Source: Pontibacter mangrovi (GTDB lineage Bacteria > Bacteroidota > Bacteroidia > Cytophagales > Hymenobacteraceae). Taken from it: a stretch of 64,000 nt of DNA. This document shows positions 54,001-62,052 of the stretch, piece by piece. Each line of letters starts with the position of its first letter. Position 1 is the stretch's first letter. The position numbers and the translations under genes are program-made. The notes beneath the pieces are model-generated. The model did not search any database, had not been told where the DNA came from, and saw only the letters and a list, made by a program, of their open reading frames with translations. The stretch spans positions 310,001 through 374,000 of the forward strand of contig NZ_VFRQ01000002.1 of the NCBI RefSeq assembly GCF_006385705.1, in the 5' to 3' direction.

Positions 54001-54438
54001 ATGCCAAGAGACATCATTACGCCTGAAGACGAGCAGAAGATAACGGAGGCGATCCGGGAGGCAGAGCTGAAAACCTCTGGCGAGATACGGGTGCACGTGG
54101 AGAGCAACTGCGACAAAGACGTGCTGGACCGCGCCACCGAGGTGTTTGCCGAGCTGAACATGCACCAGACCGAGCTGCGCAACGGCGTGCTGTTTTATGT
54201 TTCCCTGGAAGACCGCCAGTTTGCCGTGCTTGGCGATGCCGGCATCAACGCCACCGTGCCCGACCATTTCTGGGAAGACATTACGGCGGAGGTGGTAAAG
54301 CACTTTAAGCATAAGAAGTATGCCGAGGGGCTGGCAAAAGGCGTGCGCATGGCCGGCGAGCAGCTGCAGTCCCACTTCCCTTACGATCGCCACGGCGACA
54401 CGAATGAATTAAGCGACGACGTCTCCTTCGGAGAATAA
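54001..54438 (+). CDS. TPM-domain protein, cytoplasmic form
   Basis: A 145-residue TPM domain (about 8-140) without signal peptide, with EIRVHVESNCDKD and VLFYVSLEDRQFAVLGDAGIN. TPM domains bind metals and some show phosphatase activity, for example in chloroplast TLP18.3. Located between lemA and a second TPM gene, 8 bases before the latter. Confidence 0.85.
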   Translation: MPRDIITPEDEQKITEAIREAELKTSGEIRVHVESNCDKDVLDRATEVFAELNMHQTELRNGVLFYVSLEDRQFAVLGDAGINATVPDHFWEDITAEVVKHFKHKKYAEGLAKGVRMAGEQLQSHFPYDRHGDTNELSDDVSFGE

Positions 54439-54446
54439 GCAAACGT

Positions 54447-55217
54447 ATGAAGCACCTATCCCTTTTCCTATTCTTCTGCTTTCTGAGCCTGGCAACTTTT
54501 GCCCAAAACAGTGATTTCCCGGACAAGCCTAACCGCCTGGTAAACGACTATGCTGATATGCTTACCCCGCAGGAGGAGCAGGCACTGGAGCAGAAGCTGG
54601 AGAACTACGCCGATACGACCTCTACCCAGATTGCCGTGGTCCTCCTCACCTCCATCGGGGGCTACGACCCGAACCAGTATGCCGCAGAGTTAGGCGAGCG
54701 CTGGGGCGTGGGCTCCGGCAAGTATGACAACGGCCTTATCATACTGGTGGCCAAGGATGAGCGCAAGGTAGCCATCCAGACAGGGTACGGACTGGAAGAG
54801 TATATTCCGGATGCCATTGCCAAGCGCCTTACGGAGCGCACCCTGAAACCGGCTTTCTCGCAGGGGCAGTTTTACCAGGGCATCGACCAGGCCACCACCC
54901 TCATCATGGAGCTGGCCAGCGGCGCGTACCAGGCCGAGCCCTCCCAGGATGGCGAGGGCGGCGGACCATCACTGCTGTTTGTCATCATCCTAGTAATGGT
55001 GGTGGTGTTTATACTTTCGAGGATGGGCGGCGGCGGACGGGGAGGCCGTGGCGGCAGGCGCTATGCCCGCACCTTTGGCGGCCCAGTGATTGTGCCTGGC
55101 GGCTTTGGCACCTTCCGTTCGGGCGGCGGCATGTTTGGTGGCGGCGGCGGAGGAGGAGGCTTCGGCGGCTTTGGTGGCGGCTCCTTTGGAGGAGGCGGTG
55201 CCAGCAGCAGCTGGTAA
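54447..55217 (+). CDS. TPM-domain protein with glycine-rich tail
   Basis: A 256-residue exported membrane protein: signal peptide (about 1-19, ending TFAQ), TPM domain (about 28-155, IAVVLLTSIGGYDPNQYAAELGERWGVG), a transmembrane helix (about 176-193), and a very Gly-rich tail ending GGASSSW, typical of the YgcG/TPM family. Last gene of the lemA-TPM-TPM unit; a strong terminator follows. Confidence 0.88.
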   Translation: MKHLSLFLFFCFLSLATFAQNSDFPDKPNRLVNDYADMLTPQEEQALEQKLENYADTTSTQIAVVLLTSIGGYDPNQYAAELGERWGVGSGKYDNGLIILVAKDERKVAIQTGYGLEEYIPDAIAKRLTERTLKPAFSQGQFYQGIDQATTLIMELASGAYQAEPSQDGEGGGPSLLFVIILVMVVVFILSRMGGGGRGGRGGRRYARTFGGPVIVPGGFGTFRSGGGMFGGGGGGGGFGGFGGGSFGGGGASSSW

Positions 55218-55246
55218 GCATCCGGTCAGAAATCTTATAGCTCTTC

Positions 55247-55296
55247 AAAAAAGCGTGCAGCGGCAACATGTATACATTGCCGTTGCACGCTTTTTT
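55247..55296 (+). terminator. Terminator of the lemA-TPM operon
   Basis: The 13-base outer stem (55247-55259 with 55284-55296) including AAAAAAGCGTGCA is extended by inner CGGCAA/TTGCCG, with a six-T run. Confidence 0.9.
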
Positions 55297-55388
55297 AATT
55301 TCCTGCTCTTGAGCCAGTTTCTCAGCAATTGGTGTGGTAAAATTCAGAATAAAAGCCTTATCTTACCTACACCTAGCATCACCTTAAC

Positions 55389-55889
55389 ATGATTTGTTTC
55401 GATACGCACATAGGCTTACTAAAGCACCTGCCCGGCATGCACTACCTGGAAGTGCCGCAGGAGGTAGTGCAGGAATTGGGCACCCTGAACATCCGCTTGC
55501 ACTGCATTGTAAATAGCCGGCTTACCTTCCAGTGCGGCTTAATGGCTTTGGGCGAGGGCCGGGCATACATCAGCATCAGCAAGAAACGCATGCAGGAGCT
55601 GGGGGTAAAACTGCACGATACTGTAAGCGTGGCGCTGGAGAAGGACGAGAGCACGTATGGCACAGAGGTGCCCGCCGAAATGGAAGAGCTGCTGCGGCAG
55701 GACGAGGAAGGCAACCGGCGTTTTCTGCAGCTCAAGCCCGGCATGCAGCGCTACATGCTCAACCACGTGTCGGCAGTGAAGAGCCCGCACCTGCGCGCCG
55801 ATCGCGCCGTTACCCTCATTGAGAATCTTAAAAAGCTACCGGAAGGAAAAGAGAACTTCCGGGCCATGCTGGGGCTACCGCCTCGCTAA
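55389..55889 (+). CDS. DUF1905/OmdA-domain protein
   Basis: A 166-residue protein with an N-terminal DUF1905 beta-barrel (about 15-90, YLEVPQEVVQELG, ISISKKRMQELGVKLHDTV) and a C-terminal YdeI/OmpD-associated domain (about 105-165, RRFLQLKPGMQRYMLNHVS). It is a second, differently built OmdA protein in this window. Function is unknown. Confidence 0.78.
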   Translation: MICFDTHIGLLKHLPGMHYLEVPQEVVQELGTLNIRLHCIVNSRLTFQCGLMALGEGRAYISISKKRMQELGVKLHDTVSVALEKDESTYGTEVPAEMEELLRQDEEGNRRFLQLKPGMQRYMLNHVSAVKSPHLRADRAVTLIENLKKLPEGKENFRAMLGLPPR

Positions 55890-55898
55890 ACCATACCC

Positions 55899-57680
55899 AT
55901 GCTGCAACTCTACTGGCTTTTATCGTTACCGCTTGTGCTGCTGTTGCTGTGGCTGGCCTGGCGCAGGCCCAACCGGCAGCGGCTGGCCTGGAGGCTATTG
56001 GCCAGCGCTGTGGCAGCCATTAGCCTGGTGCTGCTGGTGTTTCCGCCAACTTTCCGGCAGGCTGTAAGCCCGGGCACAGCCATGCTTTTAACCGATGGTT
56101 TCAGCACAGATACTTTAGACGCCTTGCTGCAGCGCACTAAGGCCAAACCCACTATTTATACTTATAATGTTTCTTCCGGAGAAGGGGAGAAAATAAGCTC
56201 CCTGGCGGAGCTACAGCAGCGCCAGCCGGCGCTGCAACGCCTCCACCTGCTGGGGTATGGCCTGGCCGAGGCCGAGCTAGAGCAGCTACAGCGCCTGCAG
56301 GTGTTGCCGCACCTTTCGCCCGGGCCCACTGGCATGCAGGCTGTTAGCTGGCCCCAAAGCACCGCCTTAGGCAAAGCTGTGGCAATAGAAGGCACCTATG
56401 CCGCTGCGGCACAACCCGCCAAGCTATACCTGCTTGCCCAGGGCCAACTCCGAGACTCTGTTGAGATACCTGCCGATAGCACGTATACTTTTCTGCTGCG
56501 CTACACCCCAAAGGTAGCCGGGCGCTACACCTATGCCTTGCTGCAGAAAGCAGGCGCTGCCGCAGATACTTTAGGCCAGATTCCCGTGCAGGTAGAGCCG
56601 CCGCAGCCTCTGCGCATTCTGTTCCTAGCCGCCTCTCCGGCTTTCGAATTCAAGTTTCTTAAAAACCATTTGGCCCGACTGCAGCACCGGGTAGCCTTCC
56701 GCGCCCAAATCAGCAAAGAGGTTAGCCAGAGCGAGTGGCTGAACATGGCCAGAACCAACCTGAACCGCCTCACCCCCAGTTTACTGCATCAGTTTGATGT
56801 CATGATAACCGAGCCCGCAGCACTCAAGCAGCTAAGCCCCTCGGAACGAAATATACTGCAGCAAGCCGTGACAGCCGATGGCTTGGGCGTGCTAACGGTT
56901 GCCTTCGAGCCCGCTACTACGCGCAGCACAGCCTTTTTTACCGGCTTCCGGTACAGTCGCAACGCCTCCAAAAGCACGCGCGCCTTGTGGCCTGCCGCAG
57001 CGGCAAGTATAACAGAGGCTCCCTCTTTTGAGCTGACAAAGAGCCCTGCCGTAAAACCGCTGGTAACCGGCAGCGGCAATGCATGGCTGGCCGGGGCCAA
57101 AAACGCAGGATGGGGAAAAGTTGCCCTTAGCCTGGTGCCGCAAACATACCCGTGGCAGCTGGAGGGAAAACCTGAAGTATACGCCAGTTATTGGAGCCAT
57201 GTGCTGCAGGAGGTGGCGCGGGCAAAGGTGCAGGAGCAGTATTGGGAGGTAACGCAGCCACAGGCGCCGCAGCCAGGCAAGCCCGTTATACTTACTTACA
57301 CCGATTATACTTCCGACAACGCCACAGCGCCGTCGACCAGCATTACAAGTATAGCCCAGGACACTACAAGTATAAGCCTGGCCCTGGCGCAGCACCCGCA
57401 TCAGCCTGAAAAGTATAGCGCCACGTTCTGGCCAACCCGCAGCGGCTGGCATAAAGTGCAGGCCTCAGCCCCCTATTTCTTTTTTGTGCAGGATACGGCC
57501 GGTTGGGAGTTTGAAAGCATAAAAGCCCGCCGCGCTGCCTCCCTGGCTTTTGCCGCGCAGCAGCAGGCAAAGCCAGTTGATGCCGCCACAGCTTATACTT
57601 CCTCTCCGCTGCACCCCGCCTGGTTTTTCATCCTGTTTGTGCTGAGTAGCGCTTTTCTGTGGCTGGAGGAGAAACTCTAA
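55899..57680 (+). CDS. Membrane protein with GATase-like periplasmic domain
   Basis: A 593-residue protein with two N-terminal transmembrane helices (about 1-18 and 30-48), a beta-rich stretch (about 50-240), a Rossmann-like segment (about 245-420, starting RILFLAASPAFEFKFLKNHL) resembling a class I glutamine-amidotransferase fold without a visible catalytic Cys, and one C-terminal helix (about 573-590). This layout recalls membrane proteins near BatA/MoxR loci in Bacteroidota. The gene is unusually rich in AAGTATA words. Function unknown. Confidence 0.6.
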   Translation: MLQLYWLLSLPLVLLLLWLAWRRPNRQRLAWRLLASAVAAISLVLLVFPPTFRQAVSPGTAMLLTDGFSTDTLDALLQRTKAKPTIYTYNVSSGEGEKISSLAELQQRQPALQRLHLLGYGLAEAELEQLQRLQVLPHLSPGPTGMQAVSWPQSTALGKAVAIEGTYAAAAQPAKLYLLAQGQLRDSVEIPADSTYTFLLRYTPKVAGRYTYALLQKAGAAADTLGQIPVQVEPPQPLRILFLAASPAFEFKFLKNHLARLQHRVAFRAQISKEVSQSEWLNMARTNLNRLTPSLLHQFDVMITEPAALKQLSPSERNILQQAVTADGLGVLTVAFEPATTRSTAFFTGFRYSRNASKSTRALWPAAAASITEAPSFELTKSPAVKPLVTGSGNAWLAGAKNAGWGKVALSLVPQTYPWQLEGKPEVYASYWSHVLQEVARAKVQEQYWEVTQPQAPQPGKPVILTYTDYTSDNATAPSTSITSIAQDTTSISLALAQHPHQPEKYSATFWPTRSGWHKVQASAPYFFFVQDTAGWEFESIKARRAASLAFAAQQQAKPVDAATAYTSSPLHPAWFFILFVLSSAFLWLEEKL

Positions 57681-57685
57681 CGGCG

Positions 57686-58765
57686 CTAGTGCATCAGCGC
57701 TGATTTAACCATGATAAACTCATTGATATTATCGGAGTTGATGACGCCGGCCAGGCGCCCCTGCTCCAGCACAGGATAAAGCGGCGCGCGCGACTTCTGC
57801 AGCTCTGTGTAGGCGTCTGCCAGTTTGTCGTTTGCGTTAAATGTCTTCACCTGCCCCGTCATCACCTGCACCACAGGCATATCCATCTGCTCGTTTTTTA
57901 CCGCCTGGATTAACTGCGAACGGGTAAGCGTACCCACTACCACTCCGTCTTCCTCCACCACAAACTCATGCTCAGAGCCTGTCAGTAGCTTGCTCACCGC
58001 CTCGCGCACAGTAGTAGTGGGGGTAAGGCTAACATAGTGGGTGATCATCCCCTCCCGCACCGTATGGCCGCGCAAAAAGTCGAGGTGCTGCACCACCATG
58101 TTCTCGGAGTATGCGCCAAAAAACACGAAGATGCCGATCAGGATAAGAAAGGGGTTATAGAAGAAACCGATGAACACGAAGAAGATGGCCAGCATCTGCC
58201 CCAGGTTAGCTGCAATCTGGGTGGCCCGCACCCGCCCCAATTTAAAGGCCAGCAGCGCCCGCAGCACGCGCCCACCGTCCATCGGGAAGGCCGGGATGGC
58301 ATTGAACAGCACCAGCACCACGTTTACGAAAAGCAGCAGATACGGAAAGTTGGCTAGCGTAATGCGCATAAAAAACTCTTCTGTTACGGCCCCCTGCAGC
58401 GTGGGCAGCGCCAGCCAAAGTATCAGCGCAATGACCACGTTTACCGCCGGCCCGGCCAAGGCTACCAGCAGCTCCTGGCTCGGCTTCTCCGGCATTTTCT
58501 CCAGGCTGGCAACGCCGCCTATGGGCAGCAGGGTAATCATTTTGGTAGTGATGCCGTAGTGCTTTGCCGTTAAGGCATGCCCCAACTCGTGCAGCACCAC
58601 ACACAGGAAAACAGATAGCATAAAGCCCACCGCCAGCAGGATGGTGCCCGTGTTGCTGCCGCGCTGCGCCTCCGATAGCGCCACCCACCCCAGCAGCAGC
58701 ACAAACGTCCAGTGCACCAGTATCTTAATACCAGCAATTTTACCCAGGTTCAGCGACCATTTCAT
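57686..58765 (-). CDS. Site-2 protease (M50) with CBS domains
   Basis: A 359-residue intramembrane metalloprotease. Zinc ligands are H59-E60-x-x-H63 (HELGH) and D163 (FPMDGGR). About six transmembrane helices span 1-215, followed by two CBS domains (about 232-355) that usually sense adenosine nucleotides. Such proteases cleave membrane-anchored regulators; none is adjacent. It ends 5 bases from the stop of the convergent gene. Confidence 0.9.
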   Translation of the reverse strand: MKWSLNLGKIAGIKILVHWTFVLLLGWVALSEAQRGSNTGTILLAVGFMLSVFLCVVLHELGHALTAKHYGITTKMITLLPIGGVASLEKMPEKPSQELLVALAGPAVNVVIALILWLALPTLQGAVTEEFFMRITLANFPYLLLFVNVVLVLFNAIPAFPMDGGRVLRALLAFKLGRVRATQIAANLGQMLAIFFVFIGFFYNPFLILIGIFVFFGAYSENMVVQHLDFLRGHTVREGMITHYVSLTPTTTVREAVSKLLTGSEHEFVVEEDGVVVGTLTRSQLIQAVKNEQMDMPVVQVMTGQVKTFNANDKLADAYTELQKSRAPLYPVLEQGRLAGVINSDNINEFIMVKSALMH

Positions 58766-58837
58766 TTGTTTACACTTTAGCTCTCAAGGAGTTAACGCAT
58801 AGCAAAGGCCTATTGTTTAGGGCTGGCTAAAATGGTT

Positions 58838-58868
58838 GGGGCCGGTTACGCATGGCGTAGCCGGCCCC
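58838..58868 (-). terminator. Terminator of the S33 hydrolase gene
   Basis: GGGGCCGG pairs with CCGGCCCC, then TACGC with GCGTA after one wobble, closing a 3-base loop. The T tract on the minus strand is weak. Confidence 0.65.
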
Positions 58869-58891
58869 TTCAGGTTATACTTTATCTTTGC

Positions 58892-59803
58892 TTAATCAAG
58901 CTTTGCGACAAAGGCCTTTACATACTTTCGGAACTGCTCCGGCTGCTCCTGGTAGGGGCAGTGGCCGGTTTCCATCACGCGGTAAGTAGCCTTCGGGAAC
59001 TTAAAGGATTTGTAGTGCTCCGGGCCGACGGAGTAATCATACTTGCCTGCAAATACCAGCACGGGCAGCTTTATACTGGCTGTTTTAGCTGTAAAGTCCT
59101 GCGCATACTCCTGGTAGCCCCACACCTTAGAGCCAAACTGCCAGTTCAGGGTCGTGTCCATCACGGCGTTCATCGCATCGAACATGGCTTTGTCGCGGTA
59201 CATCATTTTATACATCAGGCCCTGCTCGTTCAGTTTGTTTACCACACCGCCCAGCGCCTGCCCCACCGGCTCGCCCGGCTTGTGCAGCTCCGACACCGGC
59301 ACCTGCAGTACACGCGCTCCTTCGTTCACATAGCTTTCCAGAGAGTTGTTGATGTTGAGCGTGCTGTTGACGTAAATCAGCCCCTGCACCTGCTGCGGGT
59401 GCTGGTAAGCATACTCGGTGGCCATCGTGCCGCCAAAAGAGTGCGGCATCAGCAGCCATTTATCGTAACCCAGGTATTGGCGCAGCTCCTCAAAATCCTG
59501 CACCATGCGGGCCAGCGAGTAGTCATCTTTCTCGGAGCCGCCCGAACGGCCACAGCCCCGCTGGTCCACGTAGATCATCTGCAGGTCCTGCTCCACCACA
59601 TCGCCGCCAAGGGCGTAAAAATACTTGGGCCAGGAGCCAGGGCCGCCATGAATGAACAGGCAAGGCTTACCCTCGCCGGCAATACGCACGTACAGCTGCA
59701 CATTATCGGAGGTAGTAAAGTAAAAGTGTTTCTGCTGCGCCTGGGCCAGTTGGGGCAAAAGGCTGCCAAGTATAAACAGCAGCATCAGAAGTGTTTTTTT
59801 CAT
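58892..59803 (-). CDS. Secreted S33-type alpha/beta hydrolase
   Basis: A 303-residue alpha/beta hydrolase with a signal peptide (about 1-22, ending AQAQ). HGGPG at 52-56 forms the oxyanion loop and DQRGCGRS (80-87) is typical of proline iminopeptidases. The nucleophile is S122 in PHSFGG rather than the usual GGSWG, so substrate may differ. Acid and His partners are expected in FAGKYDYSV and GHCPYQE. Acts in the periplasm. Confidence 0.82.
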   Translation of the reverse strand: MKKTLLMLLFILGSLLPQLAQAQQKHFYFTTSDNVQLYVRIAGEGKPCLFIHGGPGSWPKYFYALGGDVVEQDLQMIYVDQRGCGRSGGSEKDDYSLARMVQDFEELRQYLGYDKWLLMPHSFGGTMATEYAYQHPQQVQGLIYVNSTLNINNSLESYVNEGARVLQVPVSELHKPGEPVGQALGGVVNKLNEQGLMYKMMYRDKAMFDAMNAVMDTTLNWQFGSKVWGYQEYAQDFTAKTASIKLPVLVFAGKYDYSVGPEHYKSFKFPKATYRVMETGHCPYQEQPEQFRKYVKAFVAKLD

Positions 59804-59877
59804 ACTTATAAAGATTAGGTAGCTTTAGCTTTACAGCCGGTGTAAATTTAAACTTTTAGAAGGATACTTTGTAAATT

Positions 59878-60291
59878 ATGGCCAATATTAATGATCGTGG
59901 CTTGGAGCGGGAACTGCAGTTTCAGGCATCGCGGAGCGGCGGGGCCGGAGGGCAGAACGTGAATAAGGTAAACACCAAGGTAGAGCTGCGGTTTCAGGTG
60001 GAGAACTCGGAGCTACTGACGGAGGAGGAGAAGGCGCTGGTGCAGGAGAAGCTGGGCAGCCGCATAAACAGCGAAGGTTACCTGCAGGTGGTGTGCCAAA
60101 CCGAGCGCAGCCAGCTGCAGAACAAGGAGCTCTGCGTAGCGCGGTTTTATGAGCTGCTGCGGCAGGCGCTAACCCGCCAGAAAAAGCGCAAAGCCACCAA
60201 GCCCACGCGGGCCAGTGTGCGCCGCCGCCTGGAGGGCAAGAAAAAACAGGCCGATAAAAAGGCCAGCCGTGGTTTCCGCGGCGATTTTTAA
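59878..60291 (+). CDS. arfB: Alternative ribosome-rescue factor ArfB
   Basis: A 137-residue peptidyl-tRNA hydrolase. The release-factor GGQ is at 24-26 (RSGGAGGQNVNK), and a basic C-terminal tail (KKRKATKPTRASVRRRLEGKKKQADKKA) enters the empty mRNA channel of stalled ribosomes. Usual length. It hydrolyses peptidyl-tRNA on non-stop ribosomes. Confidence 0.92.
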   Translation: MANINDRGLERELQFQASRSGGAGGQNVNKVNTKVELRFQVENSELLTEEEKALVQEKLGSRINSEGYLQVVCQTERSQLQNKELCVARFYELLRQALTRQKKRKATKPTRASVRRRLEGKKKQADKKASRGFRGDF

Positions 60292-60374
60292 CTAAAATTG
60301 CAGGCACTACAGCCACCGCTGCCGCGTTAGGTAAGAAATTTGCAGCGGCACCACCCAACCATTCACCCTTGTTT

Positions 60375-60953
60375 ATGACGAAGAGACTACTCTTGCTGAT
60401 GCTCTTGATCGGCGGACTAAGTATAACTGCCCAGGCACAAAAATATAGAACGGCGGCGGGCGTGCGCCTGGAGAGCGACCGGTTTGGCCTGAGCCTGCAG
60501 CAGAAGTTACACGAGAAAGGCACCATAGAAGGCATTGTGCAGATTGGCGCCCGCGAGTACAGCGGCACCGCCTTGTATGAGTGGCACCGCCCCATCCTGG
60601 GCAAGCGTTTTAACTATTACCTGGGTGCCGGCGGGCATATCGGCAACCTGAAAGACAGCGGCGTTTTTACGGGTGTGGACGCCATACTGGGCATAGAGTA
60701 TAAAGTTAACGGGCTGCCGTTCCTGCTCTCCGCCGACGTGAAGCCAGCCGTCCACATCAACCACGACGACTGGGTGCACCTTTCCTCCGGCGTATCTATA
60801 CGCTATGTTATACTTAAAGAGAAAAAGGAGAAAAAACGGCTGTGGCCTTTCGGTAAAAAAGCGGACGGCAACGACAGGGACAAGCGAAAGCGTCAGTCAA
60901 AAGAATCAGATAAACCCCGCATTCTGGACATCTTCAAGAAAAAGGATAACTGA
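60375..60953 (+). CDS. Small secreted beta-barrel-like protein
   Basis: About 192 residues from ATG 60375. A signal peptide (about 1-21, ending TAQAQ) is followed by a small outer-membrane-barrel-like domain (about 24-145, GVRLESDRFGLSLQQKLHEKGTIEGIVQIG and VSIRYVIL) and a very basic tail (KEKKEKKRLWPFGKKADGNDRDKRKRQ). Unknown function. TTG 60369 is a less likely start. Confidence 0.6.
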   Translation: MTKRLLLLMLLIGGLSITAQAQKYRTAAGVRLESDRFGLSLQQKLHEKGTIEGIVQIGAREYSGTALYEWHRPILGKRFNYYLGAGGHIGNLKDSGVFTGVDAILGIEYKVNGLPFLLSADVKPAVHINHDDWVHLSSGVSIRYVILKEKKEKKRLWPFGKKADGNDRDKRKRQSKESDKPRILDIFKKKDN

Positions 60954-61019
60954 TGGTTTATACTTTAGTTGGCCGCTTTGCTATGCCGGTCGCAGGTGGG
61001 GGTGGCCCCCGGCCTCAGC

Positions 61020-61196
61020 CTAACTGGCAAGTATAGGCTGAGGCTGTGAGGCGGTAGCGGGTGCTGTAGCCAGCCACTGCTGCCGTGCTGCCACCAGGGC
61101 TGGCACCTCAGCGGCAGGCTTTAGGTTCTCCCACATGTCTTTGCAGGCCAGGTAGAAGCCAATCAGCATAACAACTATCAGAAGCACAGTTTTCAT
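61020..61196 (-). CDS. Small membrane or secreted protein, third of a tandem set
   Basis: A 58-residue protein beginning MKTVLLIVVMLIGFYLACKD, with one N-terminal hydrophobic helix and an Ala/Pro/Gln-rich tail ending PILAS. The Cys at 18 sits in a non-canonical lipobox-like LAC. It lies 38 bases after the 54-residue gene upstream, on the same strand, and shares only the MKxVLLI start with its two neighbours. No known family. Confidence 0.55.
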   Translation of the reverse strand: MKTVLLIVVMLIGFYLACKDMWENLKPAAEVPALVAARQQWLATAPATASQPQPILAS

Positions 61197-61234
61197 CTTA
61201 TACTTGTTTTTGAGATTATACTTTAAACCAAGGA

Positions 61235-61399
61235 TCAGGCACGTGGGGCAACTACTTCTACAACTGGCAACAGGTTGGGCTGGTTCTTGTACTGGTTCAG
61301 TTCCAGGCGGGCGCTTACCTGCTCCATGTCGGCGGCAGATTTTTTAATAGTGGCGCCCAGGGCAAGAAGAATAACGAAGATTAGGAGTACGATTTTCAT
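61235..61399 (-). CDS. Small conserved protein, second of a tandem pair
   Basis: A 54-residue protein: hydrophobic helix (MKIVLLIFVILLALGA), IKKSA, then RLELNQYKNQPNLLP and VEVVAP. By hand alignment 31 of 54 residues match the upstream 54-residue gene, without gaps, so this is a true paralogous gene and not chance. The conserved RLELNxYKxxPNLLP core suggests a functional peptide. It may be membrane-anchored or exported. Role unknown. Confidence 0.7.
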   Translation of the reverse strand: MKIVLLIFVILLALGATIKKSAADMEQVSARLELNQYKNQPNLLPVVEVVAPRA

Positions 61400-61449
61400 G
61401 GTTTTATTTTGTTAGATATTGGATATTTGGTTCTTGTGCGGAATCAGAC

Positions 61450-61614
61450 TTAAAGGGCCGGAGCGATAATCTCTACCTCTGGCAACAGGTTAGGATAGCT
61501 TTTATACTCGTTTAGCTCCAGGCGTTTCTGAACTTCTTTCTGCTCGGTGGCCGACTTCTTAATAGAAGCGCCCATGCCAGTCATTATTGCGAGGATTAGG
61601 ATCACGATTTTCAT
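61450..61614 (-). CDS. Small conserved protein, first of a tandem pair
   Basis: A 54-residue protein: hydrophobic helix (MKIVILILAIMTGMGA), SIKKSA, then RLELNEYKSYPNLLP and VEIIAP. Same length and no gaps against the next gene. The 50-base and 38-base gaps between the three genes, all on the minus strand, suggest one transcript. No clear promoter match upstream; a spacer of about 440 bases precedes it. Role unknown. Confidence 0.7.
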   Translation of the reverse strand: MKIVILILAIMTGMGASIKKSATEQKEVQKRLELNEYKSYPNLLPEVEIIAPAL

Positions 61615-62052
61615 AGTAGTAGGTTTTAAGCTGGTTATTAGTTTCTTATCGTTTCTGATCTAATAGATAGCGCCTTAACACAAATGGTTGCTTGGGGTAG
61701 CTATAATTTTTTTTATTTCTGATTGGCTTAATACATTTTGTGTGCCACATTATGTAATGTACTGATTATCAATCACTTAAATACTAAAACTCATTATATA
61801 ATGTAGAAAAAACTGTCCGGTGCCGAACAGCAAAGTGTACGCCACCGAACAGTTTTTTCAGCGGCCTGTGCAGCCCCGGCTGTTCCTCCTAAAAAACAAC
61901 CTGAAACAGCGCTCCGGTAAGTATAAACCTGGGCTCCGCTTCATCATCAAAAAAGGAAGTATACTTTGCAGCCCAGGCCAAACGATGGCCGCTGCATCAA
62001 CCCGCCTCCGCATTCTAAAGTATAAGGAGGTAATTATTGTGTAAACGTATCT
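61615..62052. other. Divergent spacer with an orphan hairpin
   Basis: Very AT-rich from 61615 to 61805, then a terminator-like hairpin, then a stretch rich in AAGTATA words (four between 61919 and 62026). AAGGAGGT at 62024-62031 looks like a Shine-Dalgarno site but is over 20 bases from the ATG at 62053. The short basic frame at 61820-62044 starts inside the hairpin and is not considered real. Confidence 0.5.
61806..61859 (+). terminator. Orphan terminator-like hairpin
   Basis: GAAAAAACTGT pairs with ACAGTTTTTTC and, after a mismatch, CGGTG with CACCG, with a T run on either strand. Both flanking genes point away from it, so it terminates no known gene; it could end a short RNA read from about 61745. 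Confidence 0.6.

Noticed and set aside
62024..62031. AAGGAGGT as a Shine-Dalgarno site for the cyanophycinase gene
   Set aside because: It lies more than 20 bases from the ATG, too far for normal use, and Bacteroidota rarely use such sites.
61820..62044. A 74-residue basic open frame before the cyanophycinase gene
   Set aside because: It starts inside a terminator-like hairpin, consists largely of words from the AAGTATA repeat region and has no sign of conservation.
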